A stretch of DNA of 64,000 nt from Microvirga ossetica (GCF_002741015.1 NZ_CP016616.1:975501-1039500); one strand, 5' to 3'; numbered from the stretch's first letter, positions 1-7,803 are shown. The notes: generated by a model from the letters alone, not told the origin. Program-made: numbers and translations.

Positions 1-505
1 CGCCCGCAACATCGCCGCGGTTCTCGAACCAATGGGCGACGAGGATGCGGATCGCGAGCCGCAACGTCGCCGGCACCGCCTCGGCCGTTGCGCCGTAGCC
101 CGCGCGCAGGGCGATGGAGATGCCGTTGCGCTTTCTGCCCGGCTGCACCGGATCGAGCACGACGATGCGCGGCGGGTCGCTCATGAGATCGGCCTCGAAC
201 GCATCGGACGGCAGGTCCACAGCCGTGCCGGCTGCATCCGTCACCGCGATGCGCTCCACCGCGATCAGCGGCGAGAGCGGCAGCAGAACCGTCCCGCCGG
301 CGGGCCAGCTTTCGAGCACCACGCGCCATTGCTGCTCGATCAGGATCCGCCGCGAGGCCGCCTCGACGGTCAGGCGGGCGGCCCTGACAAGGCCCGCGAT
401 CAGCTCGTCCTGCGTGCCGTCGTCCTCATCGACACGTAGATAGGCCTTCATCTCGGCAAGCGTTACGGGCTCGACGGCGGGGCCTCCGATGAATATGGGA
501 ATCAT
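1..505 (-). CDS. Phage/GTA head-tail connector protein (gp6-like), 3' end outside window
   Basis: This gene is partial. It starts with ATG at 505 and stays open to base 1, giving 168 codons. The translation begins MIPIFIGGPAVEPVTLAEMK and continues with a helical segment and IRILVAHWFENRGDVAG, the pattern of the HK97 gp6 / phiE125 gp8-like connector family, which forms the ring between portal and tail. An AAGGA lies about 11 bases upstream. In RcGTA-like clusters the connector follows the capsid directly. Here about 2 kb carrying two oppositely oriented protease genes separates them, and the first protease starts only 24 bases from this start codon, so any nearby promoter would lie inside a foreign gene. 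The family call rests on pattern and synteny. Confidence 0.75.
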   Translation of the reverse strand, partial: MIPIFIGGPAVEPVTLAEMKAYLRVDEDDGTQDELIAGLVRAARLTVEAASRRILIEQQWRVVLESWPAGGTVLLPLSPLIAVERIAVTDAAGTAVDLPSDAFEADLMSDPPRIVVLDPVQPGRKRNGISIALRAGYGATAEAVPATLRLAIRILVAHWFENRGDVAG

Positions 506-529
506 CTTGAACAGGAATCCTTCGAAGTC

Positions 530-1282
530 ATGAAACGTCTGGTCACGCTCTGTCTTGCGCTTGCCTATGCCTTCGCCCTCGGCGCGCCGGGAGCGAACGC
601 CATCGTCGGCGGCGGAGAGGACGACGGTCCCCTCGCCCGCGCGAGCGTGATGGTGTTGAGCTCGAACGGCGGCGTCTGCAGCGCCGTGGTGCTGGCGAAG
701 GACGTGGTGCTCACCGCCGCCCATTGCGTCACGGGCGCCGCCGAGCACCGGGTGCATTTTCGCGATGAGGCCGGCCAACCGGAGCTGATCGTGCCCGCCG
801 CAAAGGCGGTGCATCCCGGCTACAACGCGAAAGCCATCGAAACCCGGCAGCGCTCCGTCGATCTCGCCCTGGTGCGCATCCCGGAGGCCCTGCCCGGCCG
901 TTTCGAGCGGGCGACGCTGACCGCCGCGAAGGTCGCCGAGAATACGCCCGTCGTCGTCGGCGGCTACGGGCTGTCCCGCGAGGGCGATGCGAAGACTTCC
1001 GGCACCTTCCGCACGGCGTCCCTGACCGCGGTCGAGCCCTACGGCCCGAGCCGCATCCTGCTCTGGGCGGAAGGATCCGGCACGGCGAGCGCCTGCCAGG
1101 GCGATTCCGGCGGGCCCATGGCCTCCGGAGCGGCGGTCGCGGCGATCACGAGCTGGTCCTCGCCGGCCAGGGGCCGCAGCTGCGGAGGCGTGACGCAGGG
1201 CATTCTGGTCGGCCCGCAGCGCGATTGGATCGACCGCACCCTGAAAGGCTGGAACCGGGCAGCCTTGTGGGCCGGGAACTAG
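530..1282 (+). CDS. Secreted trypsin-like serine protease (S1 family), copy 1
   Basis: This 250-residue protein has a clear signal peptide (residues 1-24, ending GANA) followed by IVGG, the classic mature N-terminus of activated trypsins. The catalytic triad is visible: His65 in LTAAHC, Asp111 in SVDLALV and Ser193 in GDSGGP. Cysteine pairs flank the His and Ser loops. It is expected to act in the periplasm or outside the cell. It lies on the strand opposite to the surrounding capsid and connector genes and is followed by a second S1 protease in the same direction. Both end in W-A-G-N, so they are probably tandem duplicates. It is not a standard GTA or phage head component. Confidence 0.92.
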   Translation: MKRLVTLCLALAYAFALGAPGANAIVGGGEDDGPLARASVMVLSSNGGVCSAVVLAKDVVLTAAHCVTGAAEHRVHFRDEAGQPELIVPAAKAVHPGYNAKAIETRQRSVDLALVRIPEALPGRFERATLTAAKVAENTPVVVGGYGLSREGDAKTSGTFRTASLTAVEPYGPSRILLWAEGSGTASACQGDSGGPMASGAAVAAITSWSSPARGRSCGGVTQGILVGPQRDWIDRTLKGWNRAALWAGN

Positions 1283-1414
1283 CTCCTTCGACAGCAGGCC
1301 GGTCACTATCATGCCTTTGTGCCGCCGTTAGAAAATCATAAGGGAACGGAACTATCGTGAAGACCGAGTTCTTGCCTTACGTTCCCCGTCCCCCCCTCAC
1401 GGCATCGGAACCCC

Positions 1415-2212
1415 ATGCGCGCCCTGCCCGTCCTCGCCCTTGCCGTCACCACCCTTTTCGCGCAGCCGGCCTGGGCGATCCTGCAGGGCTCCGCCTCGAG
1501 GGATCCGAACGGCTTGAGGCGCTCGGTCGTCTCCATCGAGAATTCCCTCGGCGAGCTCTGCTCGGGCGTGATCGTCGGGCCGGATCTCGTGCTCACCGCC
1601 GCCCATTGCGTGACGGATCGCGCCGCCTACCGGGTCGGCGCCCTCAGCCGGGGATTCCGGCCGCAGCGCTTCAACGTCGCCGCGCTCGCCATCCATCCCA
1701 CCTTCGTGCCGGGCACGACGCCGCGCACGCAGCCCGGCATCGATCTCGCCATCCTGAAGCTCGATCGGCCGCTCGGAGCGGAATACATGCCGCTCGATCC
1801 GGCCCAGGCGGGCCGGATCGATGTCGGCGACAACGTGACGATCGCCGGCTTCGGCGTGCTGAACGAGCGCGCACGGCGCACGGCCCGCACGCTGCGCCAG
1901 ACCAACCTGGTGTCGCTCGGCCCCATCGAGGTCGCCAACCGGGTGCTGATCGTGGTCGACCGCAGCCGGCTGGCGGAGACGACGGGCGCCGGTGCCTGCC
2001 GCGGCGATTCCGGCGGCCCGATCCTTGCGACCACGTCCGCGGGCTACCGGCTCTACGGCATCACGAGCTGGTCGAGCGGACCGCTGCGCAGCCAGCGCGC
2101 GAGCGCCTGCGGCGGCCTGACGGCCGTCACCCCGATCGCCGAGCACCTCCGCTGGATCACGTCGAGCATGCGTAGTCTCGACTCGGCCAACGGGTCATGG
2201 GCGGGGAATTGA
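1415..2212 (+). CDS. Secreted trypsin-like serine protease (S1 family), copy 2
   Basis: This 265-residue S1 protease has a signal peptide of about 21 residues (ending PAWA) and a complete triad: His64 in LTAAHC, Asp110 in GIDLAIL and Ser199 in RGDSGGP. The mature end starts ILQG rather than IVGG, a smaller departure from the zymogen activation motif. It lies 132 bases after copy 1 on the same strand. The shared TAAHCVT, TSWSS, ACGG and C-terminal WAGN motifs point to an old tandem duplication with divergence. Substrate is unknown. An upstream GTG at 1357 in another frame gives a non-homologous reading and was not used. Confidence 0.92.
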   Translation: MRALPVLALAVTTLFAQPAWAILQGSASRDPNGLRRSVVSIENSLGELCSGVIVGPDLVLTAAHCVTDRAAYRVGALSRGFRPQRFNVAALAIHPTFVPGTTPRTQPGIDLAILKLDRPLGAEYMPLDPAQAGRIDVGDNVTIAGFGVLNERARRTARTLRQTNLVSLGPIEVANRVLIVVDRSRLAETTGAGACRGDSGGPILATTSAGYRLYGITSWSSGPLRSQRASACGGLTAVTPIAEHLRWITSSMRSLDSANGSWAGN

Positions 2213-2234
2213 ACACCTTTGTCCCGTAATCTCC

Positions 2235-2313
2235 ACGTCATGGCCGGCCTTGTGCCGGCCATCCCGATAGGGAAAAACGCCGCGCCTTTCGCATCGAGAT
2301 CACCGGCACGACG
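2235..2313. repeat. Intergenic palindromic repeat, type C
   Basis: A hairpin-forming stretch (ATGGCCGGCC, then TTGT, then GCCGGCCATC) is followed by a GAGATCACCGGCACGA segment. The same two parts recur at 5571-5664 in the gap before the portal gene. Together with the repeat at 2342-2481 it fills the gap between the second protease and the capsid gene. No gene was seen in 2213-2534. Confidence 0.75.
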
Positions 2314-2341
2314 CTGACCAAGACCTGAAAGCGCACAACAC

Positions 2342-2481
2342 TGTCATTCCGGGGCCGCGCAGCGGAGCCCGGAATCCATAAACACGACCTCCCAGGAAGG
2401 ACGGGCAGTGTCGCACCTATTTCTGCATCGTTAGCGATTATGGATTCCGGGCTCGCACTAAAAGTGCGCCCCGGAATGACA
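2342..2481. repeat. 140-bp interspersed repeat with inverted ends, type B copy 1
   Basis: The element begins TGTCATTCCGGGGC and ends with the inverted match CCCCGGAATGACA. Its middle contains ATCCATAA and TTATGGAT as a second inverted pair. A second copy of nearly the same length (142 bp) with the same internal landmarks (CACGAC, TTTCTGCATCGT) is at 6947-7088. The bases preceding both copies, AAGCGCACAACAC, are also shared. It looks like a REP/BIME-type or small non-autonomous element; no coding capacity was seen. Confidence 0.8.
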
Positions 2482-2534
2482 GCGTGAGGGGGTCATTCCC
2501 AACCGCCTTAAGGCCAGGGGATGACAACCGAGCC

Positions 2535-3635
2535 TTACGCCGCGAACTTCAACAGCTTGATCGCCGCGTAGTCCTGCACGCCGCCGCCCACGCGCTTGGT
2601 GGTGTAGAACAGCACGTAGGGCTTGGCGGAATACGGATCGCGCAGCACGCGCATGCCGGCGCGGTCGACGATCAGGTACCCGCGCTTGAAATCGCCGAAG
2701 GCGACGGCGCATTCATTCGCCGCGATGTCCGGCATGTCCTCCGCCTCGACCACGGGAAAGCCCATCAGGGTCGCTGACTGGCCGAGGCTCGCGGGCGGCG
2801 ACCAGAGATACTGGCCGTTGTCGTCCTTGAAGCGGCGGATCGCGCTCTGCGTCTTGCGGTTCATGACGAAGCAGGCGTTCTGGCGATAGCCCGCCTTCAG
2901 GGTATAGATCAGGTCGACGAGCACATCGGACGGATTGTCGGCCGGGAAGGTCGCCCCGCCGGTATTCACCGTGCCGAGCCGTCCCCATTCCCAGATCTCC
3001 TCCTCGACCTGGTCGACATCGAGAAAGCCCTTCGGCTTGTTGACGCCGTCGCCGTTGACGAAGGCGGTGCTTTCCTGCTCGGCGAAGGCGGCCTCGACCT
3101 CCTCGGCGATCCAGCGGTCGATATCGACCACCGCGTCGTCGAGCAGGGTCTGGGTCGCCGCCGGCATGGCATAGAGCTCCATGGCCGGAAAGCTCATCTC
3201 GGACAGGGTCGGGCTTGCGGTCTGCGGCCGCGCCGCCGTCTCGCCGACCCAGCCGCTCGCCGGACCCGTGGTCGAGAAGGCACGCTTGTACTGGCCTCCG
3301 GAAATCACCCGCACAGAGGAGATGGCGCGGATCGGGGAGACGGCGGAGAGACGGCGCAGGACCTCGCTCTCGACAATGCCGGGCACGAGATAGCCGCCGT
3401 CAGGGCCGGAGCCGGCGGAGAGCGCCTTCTCCTCGAGCCGCTTCAGGCCGGCGGCCTCGCCGGTGCGGATATAGGAATGGAACGCCGCCTTGTGCTCTCC
3501 TTTAGCCGGATCGCGCGCGGCGTCGGCGTCGCGTCCGAGCGGCGGACGCGAGCGGTCGAGAGAAAGACGGTCGAGGCGGCGCTTGGCGTCGTCGAGCGCG
3601 GTGTCGATGCGGGCGAGCTTCTCGTCCGTCACCAC
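2535..3635 (-). CDS. HK97-type phage/GTA major capsid protein, main body
   Basis: This open frame of 366 residues (GTG start) holds the whole folded domain of an HK97-like capsid protein. It has GGYLVPGIVESEV at residues 80-92, SGWVGETAARPQT, a TQTLLDDA helix, FVNGDGVNKPKGFL, and a C-terminal region ending DYAAIKLLKFAA, as in RcGTA gp5-like proteins. Such proteins form the head shell after a prohead protease removes the N-terminal scaffold segment. Here the N-terminal segment is cut off: an in-frame TAG at 3654-3656 separates it from this frame. The GTG start is only a possible restart; no good ribosome site was seen. The family call is firm, but expression of an assembly-competent protein is doubtful. 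Confidence 0.85.
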   Translation of the reverse strand: MVTDEKLARIDTALDDAKRRLDRLSLDRSRPPLGRDADAARDPAKGEHKAAFHSYIRTGEAAGLKRLEEKALSAGSGPDGGYLVPGIVESEVLRRLSAVSPIRAISSVRVISGGQYKRAFSTTGPASGWVGETAARPQTASPTLSEMSFPAMELYAMPAATQTLLDDAVVDIDRWIAEEVEAAFAEQESTAFVNGDGVNKPKGFLDVDQVEEEIWEWGRLGTVNTGGATFPADNPSDVLVDLIYTLKAGYRQNACFVMNRKTQSAIRRFKDDNGQYLWSPPASLGQSATLMGFPVVEAEDMPDIAANECAVAFGDFKRGYLIVDRAGMRVLRDPYSAKPYVLFYTTKRVGGGVQDYAAIKLLKFAA

Positions 3636-3773
3636 GTCGCCGGAGAGCCTCGTCTAGATCTCGGACAGACGCGTATCGTTGGCGTCCTTGAAGGCCTCGA
3701 AGGCCCGGGCGAAATCCTCGAACGCCGAAGCGACGTCGTCGGATGCGGATTTGGTTTGAACAACTGGGATCAT
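2535..3773 (-). pseudogene. Full extent of the capsid gene, broken by an amber codon at codon 40
   Basis: Reading upstream of the capsid body in the same frame gives 39 more codons from ATG at 3771-3773 to a TAG at 3654-3656. These encode DVASAFEDFARAF and EAFKDANDTRLSEI, then after the TAG TRLSGDVVTDEKLARID. This is the helical scaffold (delta) region expected at the start of GTA capsid proteins. A GAG codon fits the TAG position best, so a single G-to-T change would explain it. With the TAG read through, the protein would be 412 residues, close to the usual RcGTA capsid length. A sequencing error or amber suppression cannot be excluded from sequence alone. Confidence 0.75.
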
Positions 3774-3863
3774 CACAATCAATCGGTTTGAAAGATATTG
3801 CTTGGAACAAGCATCGGGTGGCCCCTGACGGCGGGGTTTGCTTTCAGGTCCGATGCTCCAACG

Positions 3864-3897
3864 AAAAAGGCCCGCCGGAGGGCGGGCCCGTTTATTT
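3864..3897 (-). terminator. Rho-independent terminator after the lipoprotein gene
   Basis: A stem of eight GC-rich pairs (GGCCCGCC with GGCGGGCC around a GGAG loop) is followed on the minus strand by TTTTT. The plus side has TTTATTT, so it may work in both directions. It sits between the lipoprotein stop codon and the capsid start, so minus-strand transcription from the upstream head genes would have to pass it to reach the capsid. Confidence 0.8.
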
Positions 3898-3915
3898 CCC
3901 CGTTAAGGGGAACGC

Positions 3916-4119
3916 TTACATGCGCCGTGCCGTGTTGCGCGCCGACCGTGCAACCGTCGGTCCGGTCACCGCACCGACTGCACCGCCGGCGACAGCGCCG
4001 ACAGGTCCCGCCACAGCTCCGACGCCTGCGCCGACCGCAGCGCCGCCGACCCGCTCCTCCGTGGTGGTGCAGGCAGCCGCCGCAAGACCAAGGAGCGCAA
4101 CGAAAGCAAGCTTCTTCAT
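3916..4119 (-). CDS. Small glycine-zipper lipoprotein
   Basis: This 67-residue protein starts MKKLAFVALLGLAAAAC, a lipoprotein signal with the lipidated cysteine at residue 17. It continues with TTTEERV and a glycine/alanine-rich stretch with repeated GxxxG spacing (residues 25-55), typical of small glycine-zipper envelope lipoproteins. The ATG at 4119 was chosen over an upstream in-frame ATG because GGGAGGT precedes it and the signal peptide begins there. It lies on the same strand as the head genes, between prohead protease and capsid, but is not a known GTA component. It carries its own terminator and is probably a host gene that moved into the cluster. Confidence 0.8.
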   Translation of the reverse strand: MKKLAFVALLGLAAAACTTTEERVGGAAVGAGVGAVAGPVGAVAGGAVGAVTGPTVARSARNTARRM

Positions 4120-4228
4120 GAAAACCTCCCAAGACGCGCGGAGACAAGACACCTTCCGGTTCAGGACAGGGCCCGCAGCCTTCCGCATTCTTGCGGGCGA
4201 TCTGGTAACGCGCTCCCAAGGACTAGGT

Positions 4229-4765
4229 TCAGGAAAATAGTCGAACCGCCGCCTTGCGGATGCTGGCGGCGAGCCGGGGCGGGGTCTCTTTCACGGTCTC
4301 GACGCGCGCATCCGGCAGCATCGGGAAGGTGACGACGGAGATCTCCCACAGGTCGAGCTTCTCGAGGCGCCGCAGCCCGGTCGGCCGCTCGGCCCTTGCG
4401 CGCTCAACCCGAAAGCCGATGGAGAGCCCGTCGACGGCGCCGTCGCGCATGAGGGCGTGGATTTCCCGCGCACGCTCGACGGCGAGGTTGAGCTTGCCGC
4501 GTACGCGTAAGCCCCGACGGTCCTCCTGGATGAGGATCCAGCGCCCGATGGGCTGTGCCGGATCGTGCTGCCAGAGCAGCCGCACGTCGCGCACGCCGCG
4601 CTTTTTCAGGCTGTCGGCGAAGGCGCCCGGCATGACTACATCCTTGCCGAGATCGGCGAGGCCGAACAGGCTGGCATAGCCTTCGAAGACGCCGTCGGCA
4701 TCGACCGCGCTCGGCGGCTCGGCCAGGAACTTGCGCTCGCGGACCGTCGCAAGGACGGGCTTCAT
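4229..4765 (-). CDS. HK97-family prohead protease (gp4-like)
   Basis: This 178-residue protein has the U35/HK97 prohead protease pattern: EGYASLFG near residue 28, DVVMPGAFADSL, then VRLLWQHDPAQPIG with the catalytic-type His67, and GAVDGLSIGF with the nucleophile-type Ser115. It ends with LWEISVVTFPMLPDARV. The protease removes the scaffold part of the capsid protein during head assembly. The ATG at 4765 has GCGGAG upstream and gives the family-typical length; longer readings add only low-complexity sequence from a repeat. In RcGTA-like clusters the capsid gene follows at once, whereas here a lipoprotein gene and a terminator intervene. The gene itself appears intact. Confidence 0.88.
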   Translation of the reverse strand: MKPVLATVRERKFLAEPPSAVDADGVFEGYASLFGLADLGKDVVMPGAFADSLKKRGVRDVRLLWQHDPAQPIGRWILIQEDRRGLRVRGKLNLAVERAREIHALMRDGAVDGLSIGFRVERARAERPTGLRRLEKLDLWEISVVTFPMLPDARVETVKETPPRLAASIRKAAVRLFS

Positions 4766-4842
4766 CGCAATGCTCCGCGCGACGGCCTTTTGGCGCCCGC
4801 ATCCAGCCTTTCGAGCTGGCGCACGAAATCGCGGAACACCAG

Positions 4843-4957
4843 CGCATCGTGCGGAAAAGTGGATCCGGTTTTCCGCGCCCAACGATGCGCCGGCAAAGAG
4901 AAGGAGCATCGGATAGATCCCAAAAGTGCGGTGCACTTTTGGGTCCGATGCTTTAGC
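4843..4957. repeat. Composite REP-like repeat, type A copy 1
   Basis: Two hairpins in a row: a GCATCGTGCGGAAAA ... TTTTCCGC ... AACGATGC block, then GCATCGGA ... CACTTTTGGGTCCGATGC. The same two-hairpin layout recurs at 47861-47958 and 60533-60634, and its second half at 49134-49186. It occupies most of the gap between the prohead protease and the small membrane protein of the head cluster. Confidence 0.8.
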
Positions 4958-5033
4958 GCAGCGCGGTGCTGCGCCTGGTGCTGCCCCTCCCGCGCGGCCC
5001 TGGGCCGGCGCGGGACGCGGGGTGTGGAACGGA

Positions 5034-5234
5034 TCATGGGGAATCTCCGGAATGGCGGCGGTTGAAGAGCGAAAGCTCGCGCACGAACGCATCGAACCGG
5101 CGGTTGGCCGCGAACAAGTCGCGCAGGGTCATGGCAAGCAAGGTGGACGCTCCGCTTGCCCAGACGAACAGGGCAAGATGGGCAAGATCCCCGCGCCGGA
5201 TGACGGCCTCGGTGATCTGGTCGAGTATGTTCAT
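5034..5234 (-). CDS. Small membrane protein of the GTA head cluster (g3.5-like)
   Basis: A 66-residue protein starting MNILDQITEAVIRRGDLAHL, with one membrane-type segment at about residues 18-37 (LALFVWASGASTLLAM) and a charged C-terminal half ending RELSLFNRRHSGDSP. Its position between portal and prohead protease matches the small orfg3.5 of RcGTA-like clusters, which is how it was recognised. Its function in the family is unclear. The ATG at 5234 gives a sensible short protein. Longer in-frame readings run into a repeat and encode typical repeat-derived sequence (PACAGMT), so they were rejected. The ribosome site is weak. Confidence 0.65.
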   Translation of the reverse strand: MNILDQITEAVIRRGDLAHLALFVWASGASTLLAMTLRDLFAANRRFDAFVRELSLFNRRHSGDSP

Positions 5235-5395
5235 GATTTGTTCTCGCGAAAGAACTCCGTTGGAGGGTAGAGATCCGTGAGGAGCGAATGGCTTTGGCAG
5301 CACCGACGCGGCGTGTCGGCATGGTTTCAGGGCGGCATCCCGGACCGCGTGAGCCGTTCCGGGATCATCCGCCGACGAAGCGTTGAAGCTCAACG

Positions 5396-5565
5396 CTGTC
5401 ATCCCCGCGCAGGCGGGCATCCATAACCACAACGTTTCAAGGACTGGCGAGCGGCGTTGCGCGTCGTTCTGCAATGTCATCCCGGGGCCGCGCAGCGGAG
5501 CCCGGGATGACATTGCAGAACGACGCGCGATTCCGGATCTGCGCTTCGCTCGCCGGGGATGACAT
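5396..5565. repeat. Type B-related repeat containing a perfect 28-bp inverted repeat
   Basis: The stretch begins GCTGTCATCCCCGCGC and ends GGGGATGACA. Nested inside at 5459-5528 are two perfectly complementary 28-base arms (5459-5486 and 5501-5528) around a 14-base loop, CCGCGCAGCGG-rich. The loop is the same CGCGCAGCGGAG unit seen in the type B repeats. Such a hairpin would be extremely stable. No gene was seen between 5235 and 5688. Confidence 0.85.
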
Positions 5566-5570
5566 TCACC

Positions 5571-5664
5571 ACGTCATGGCCGGCCTCGTGCCGGCCATCC
5601 CGATCATGTGGAGCGACGCGCTTGTTGGATCGAGATCACCGGCACGAGGCCGGTGATGACGTCG
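5571..5664. repeat. Intergenic palindromic repeat, type C copy 2
   Basis: ATGGCCGGCC, CTCGT and GCCGGCCATC form a hairpin matching 2240-2262. It is followed by a second hairpin (ATCACCGGCACGAGGCCGGTGAT). It ends shortly before the portal stop codon at 5689. Confidence 0.75.
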
Positions 5665-5688
5665 AGGATGCGGTGACAGCTATCGCTT

Positions 5689-6864
5689 TTATCTCCGCCT
5701 CCCCTTCGCAGCCGTCGCACGCCCGTACCCCACCGCCTCACGCTTCTCGTCGTCGCTCAAGAAAGCCGCCGCCGACACGCGCCGCCAGAGGCTCTCGCGT
5801 TCATCGGCGAGCGCCTCGATGGCGTCGAGGTCCGGCTCGAGTGCAAGCGTTTCGCCGAAAGCCGGCGCCAGCCAATGGGCCAGCGATTCCGCCGTGCGCT
5901 TCACGAGCGGGATGATCGTCTGGCGGTAGAAGGCGCGGTTGGCTTCGGCATAGTTCGCATGCGTGCTGTCGCCGGGAAGGCCGAGCAGCAGCGGCGGCAC
6001 GCCGAAGGCGAGCGCGATCTCGCGTGCGGCGGCGGCTTTCGCTTCGACGAAGTCCATGTCCTTTGGCGAGAGCGAGAGCGGCTTCCAGTCGAGGCCGCCT
6101 TCGAGCAGCAGCGGACGGCCGGCATTGCCGGCGCCCTGGTAATTCACTTCGAGCTCGGTTTTGAGCCGGTCGAACTGCGCGTCGGTGAGGCTCGCGCCGC
6201 CGACGACGAGCGCGCCGGAGGGACGCGCGGCGTTGTCGAGCAGCGCCTTGTTCCAGGCGCCGGCCGCGTTGTGGATGTCGAGGGCGGTCGCCGCCGCTTC
6301 CATCGGCGACAGGCCGTAATGATCGTCGGCCGGATGGAACAGGGTGAGATGCAGGATCGGCGGCGGCGCGTCGTCCTCGCGGATCGCGAAGCGCACGCTC
6401 TGCGTGCCGACCGCATATTCATAGGCAGCCGGCCACCCGTCGGCATCGGGCACCACGCGCATGCGGTCGGGACGCAGCGCATGGAGTTCGTGCGGCGCGC
6501 CGTCGAGGCTCACCGCCTCCACATAGGCGTTGCCCGAGACCATGAGATGGCCGTAGAGGCTCTCGAGGAAACGCTGCCCGCCCTCGCGCGCATTGGGCCT
6601 GGCGAGCAAGGCAAGAAGCGCGTGCTCGGACAGTTCCCGGCCTCCGGCCTTGAGCACGAGCGGCAGCGCCGCAGCCGCCTCGCTCACCAGCCGCACGGCG
6701 CGGTGCACGATGGCGTTCTTCTGAAAACCCTCGCGGGAGAGCGCCGCATAATCGCGCGGCGTCCACACGGCGCGCCCGGCGACGTAGAGCGCGATCGCGC
6801 CCTGCGCACGCGAGGCCTTGGCCTCGGGCGGGGCCTGCAGCCAGCGGGTCAATCGGTTGAGCAT
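5689..6864 (-). CDS. HK97-family portal protein (gp3-like)
   Basis: This 391-residue protein matches HK97-type portals: MLNRLTRWL at the start, KNAIVHRAVRLVSEAAAALP near residues 55-75, LYGHLMVSGNAYVEAV, HYGLSPMEAAATALDI, then IALAFGVPPLLLGLPGDSTHANYAEANRAFY near residues 300-330. The portal ring is the DNA entry and exit channel of the head and binds the terminase. The ATG at 6864 was chosen because GGAG lies about 8 bases upstream; the longer frame adds 17 unconvincing residues. The frame is intact. An unusual gap of more than 900 bases filled with repeats separates it from the large terminase, whereas these genes are normally close. Confidence 0.9.
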   Translation of the reverse strand: MLNRLTRWLQAPPEAKASRAQGAIALYVAGRAVWTPRDYAALSREGFQKNAIVHRAVRLVSEAAAALPLVLKAGGRELSEHALLALLARPNAREGGQRFLESLYGHLMVSGNAYVEAVSLDGAPHELHALRPDRMRVVPDADGWPAAYEYAVGTQSVRFAIREDDAPPPILHLTLFHPADDHYGLSPMEAAATALDIHNAAGAWNKALLDNAARPSGALVVGGASLTDAQFDRLKTELEVNYQGAGNAGRPLLLEGGLDWKPLSLSPKDMDFVEAKAAAAREIALAFGVPPLLLGLPGDSTHANYAEANRAFYRQTIIPLVKRTAESLAHWLAPAFGETLALEPDLDAIEALADERESLWRRVSAAAFLSDDEKREAVGYGRATAAKGRRR

Positions 6865-6946
6865 GGGGAGGCTCCTGCCCTGGCGGGGCATTAAGGAGAT
6901 AAAATTCAGGCACAAGGCCAGTGGTGACGTGGGAAGCGCACAACAC

Positions 6947-7088
6947 TGTCATTCCGGGGCGGCTCGTCAGAGCCGGGCCCGGAATCCATAATCACGACGC
7001 ATCAAGCAAGAGCGTGTGGCGCTCCGCTTCTTTCTGCATCGTCAGCGGCTATGGATTCCGGGCTCCGCTGCGCGGTCCCGGAATGACA
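6947..7088. repeat. 142-bp interspersed repeat, type B copy 2
   Basis: Begins TGTCATTCCGGGGC and ends GGTCCCGGAATGACA. Internal ATCCATAA ... CTATGGATTCC form an inner inverted pair. Landmarks and length match copy 1 at 2342-2481, and the 13 bases before it are the same. It lies just upstream of the portal gene. Confidence 0.8.
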
Positions 7089-7803
7089 CCCGTTCTGCAA
7101 GTGCAAACGGCAAAGCTGCCTCCCGGCGATTCAGATTGGCGACAACTTCCGCAGAGGGTGATGAAGACGGAGGCAGTTTCGGCCGTTTCGTCATTGGGGC
7201 GTCACATGCCTTAGGGTAATATTTAGATGTTGCAGGGGCATACCCGACGACATTCACGCGCCAGCCGAGCTGGTTTCCCCTTCGGCTGGCGCGACCATCG
7301 GTTTTTCGGGCTCTGTCGTCCTTTCCTATGGGGACGACATGAGGCAGATGGCGGGGCGGGTCGGCACGGATGGACTGCCATCCGCCCCAGCCCTGCAGCG
7401 AAAAGACCGCACCTTCCTCATTCTTCGAGCGCCGTCCTCCTCATCCCTCTTTCGCGCCGCGATGGCCCGAAAGGCTCACCCCATGAGGAGCGTTGAGGAT
7501 CCGCGGCCATGGCATAGCTTCATTGAACGTGACTCCATTTCTTGCCCCTACGGGAGTCACGGCGCCCCGGCCGGAGATGTGCGTGAACATCATCCTTCGG
7601 CTGGGGCGTTCTTATGCCTCGGCGATGTTCAGACCTTCACTCTGCCTCCGCTATATGACCCCTCATTCTGAGGAGCAGACGTAAGTCTGCGTCTCGAAGG
7701 AGTTTCCAGAGAGCACTGGATCCTCCTTCGAGACGCCGCTTTCAGCGGCTCCTCAGGATGAGGACAGAGGGTGAGACAAGTCTTCAAAGCGTCGACCGCC
7801 CGT
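7089..7803. other. Portal-terminase gap: repeats and hairpins, no gene
   Basis: No convincing coding frame was seen on either strand; short open frames here have no homolog-like patterns. A hairpin at about 7538-7575 pairs CGTGACTCC with GGGAGTCACG. At 7668-7766 a longer palindromic unit (CTGAGGAGC ... GTCTCGAAGGAG ... CTCCTTCGAGAC ... GCTCCTCAG) looks like another repeat family. In typical GTA clusters the large terminase and portal genes are only a few bases apart. Confidence 0.6.

Noticed and set aside
1357..2175. Long plus-strand open frame overlapping the second protease
   Set aside because: It is the protease gene read in another frame, rich in Arg, Ala and His with no motif.
7227..7684. 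Small open frames in the portal-terminase gap
   Set aside because: No ribosome site, no domain-like pattern, and the region is rich in repeats.
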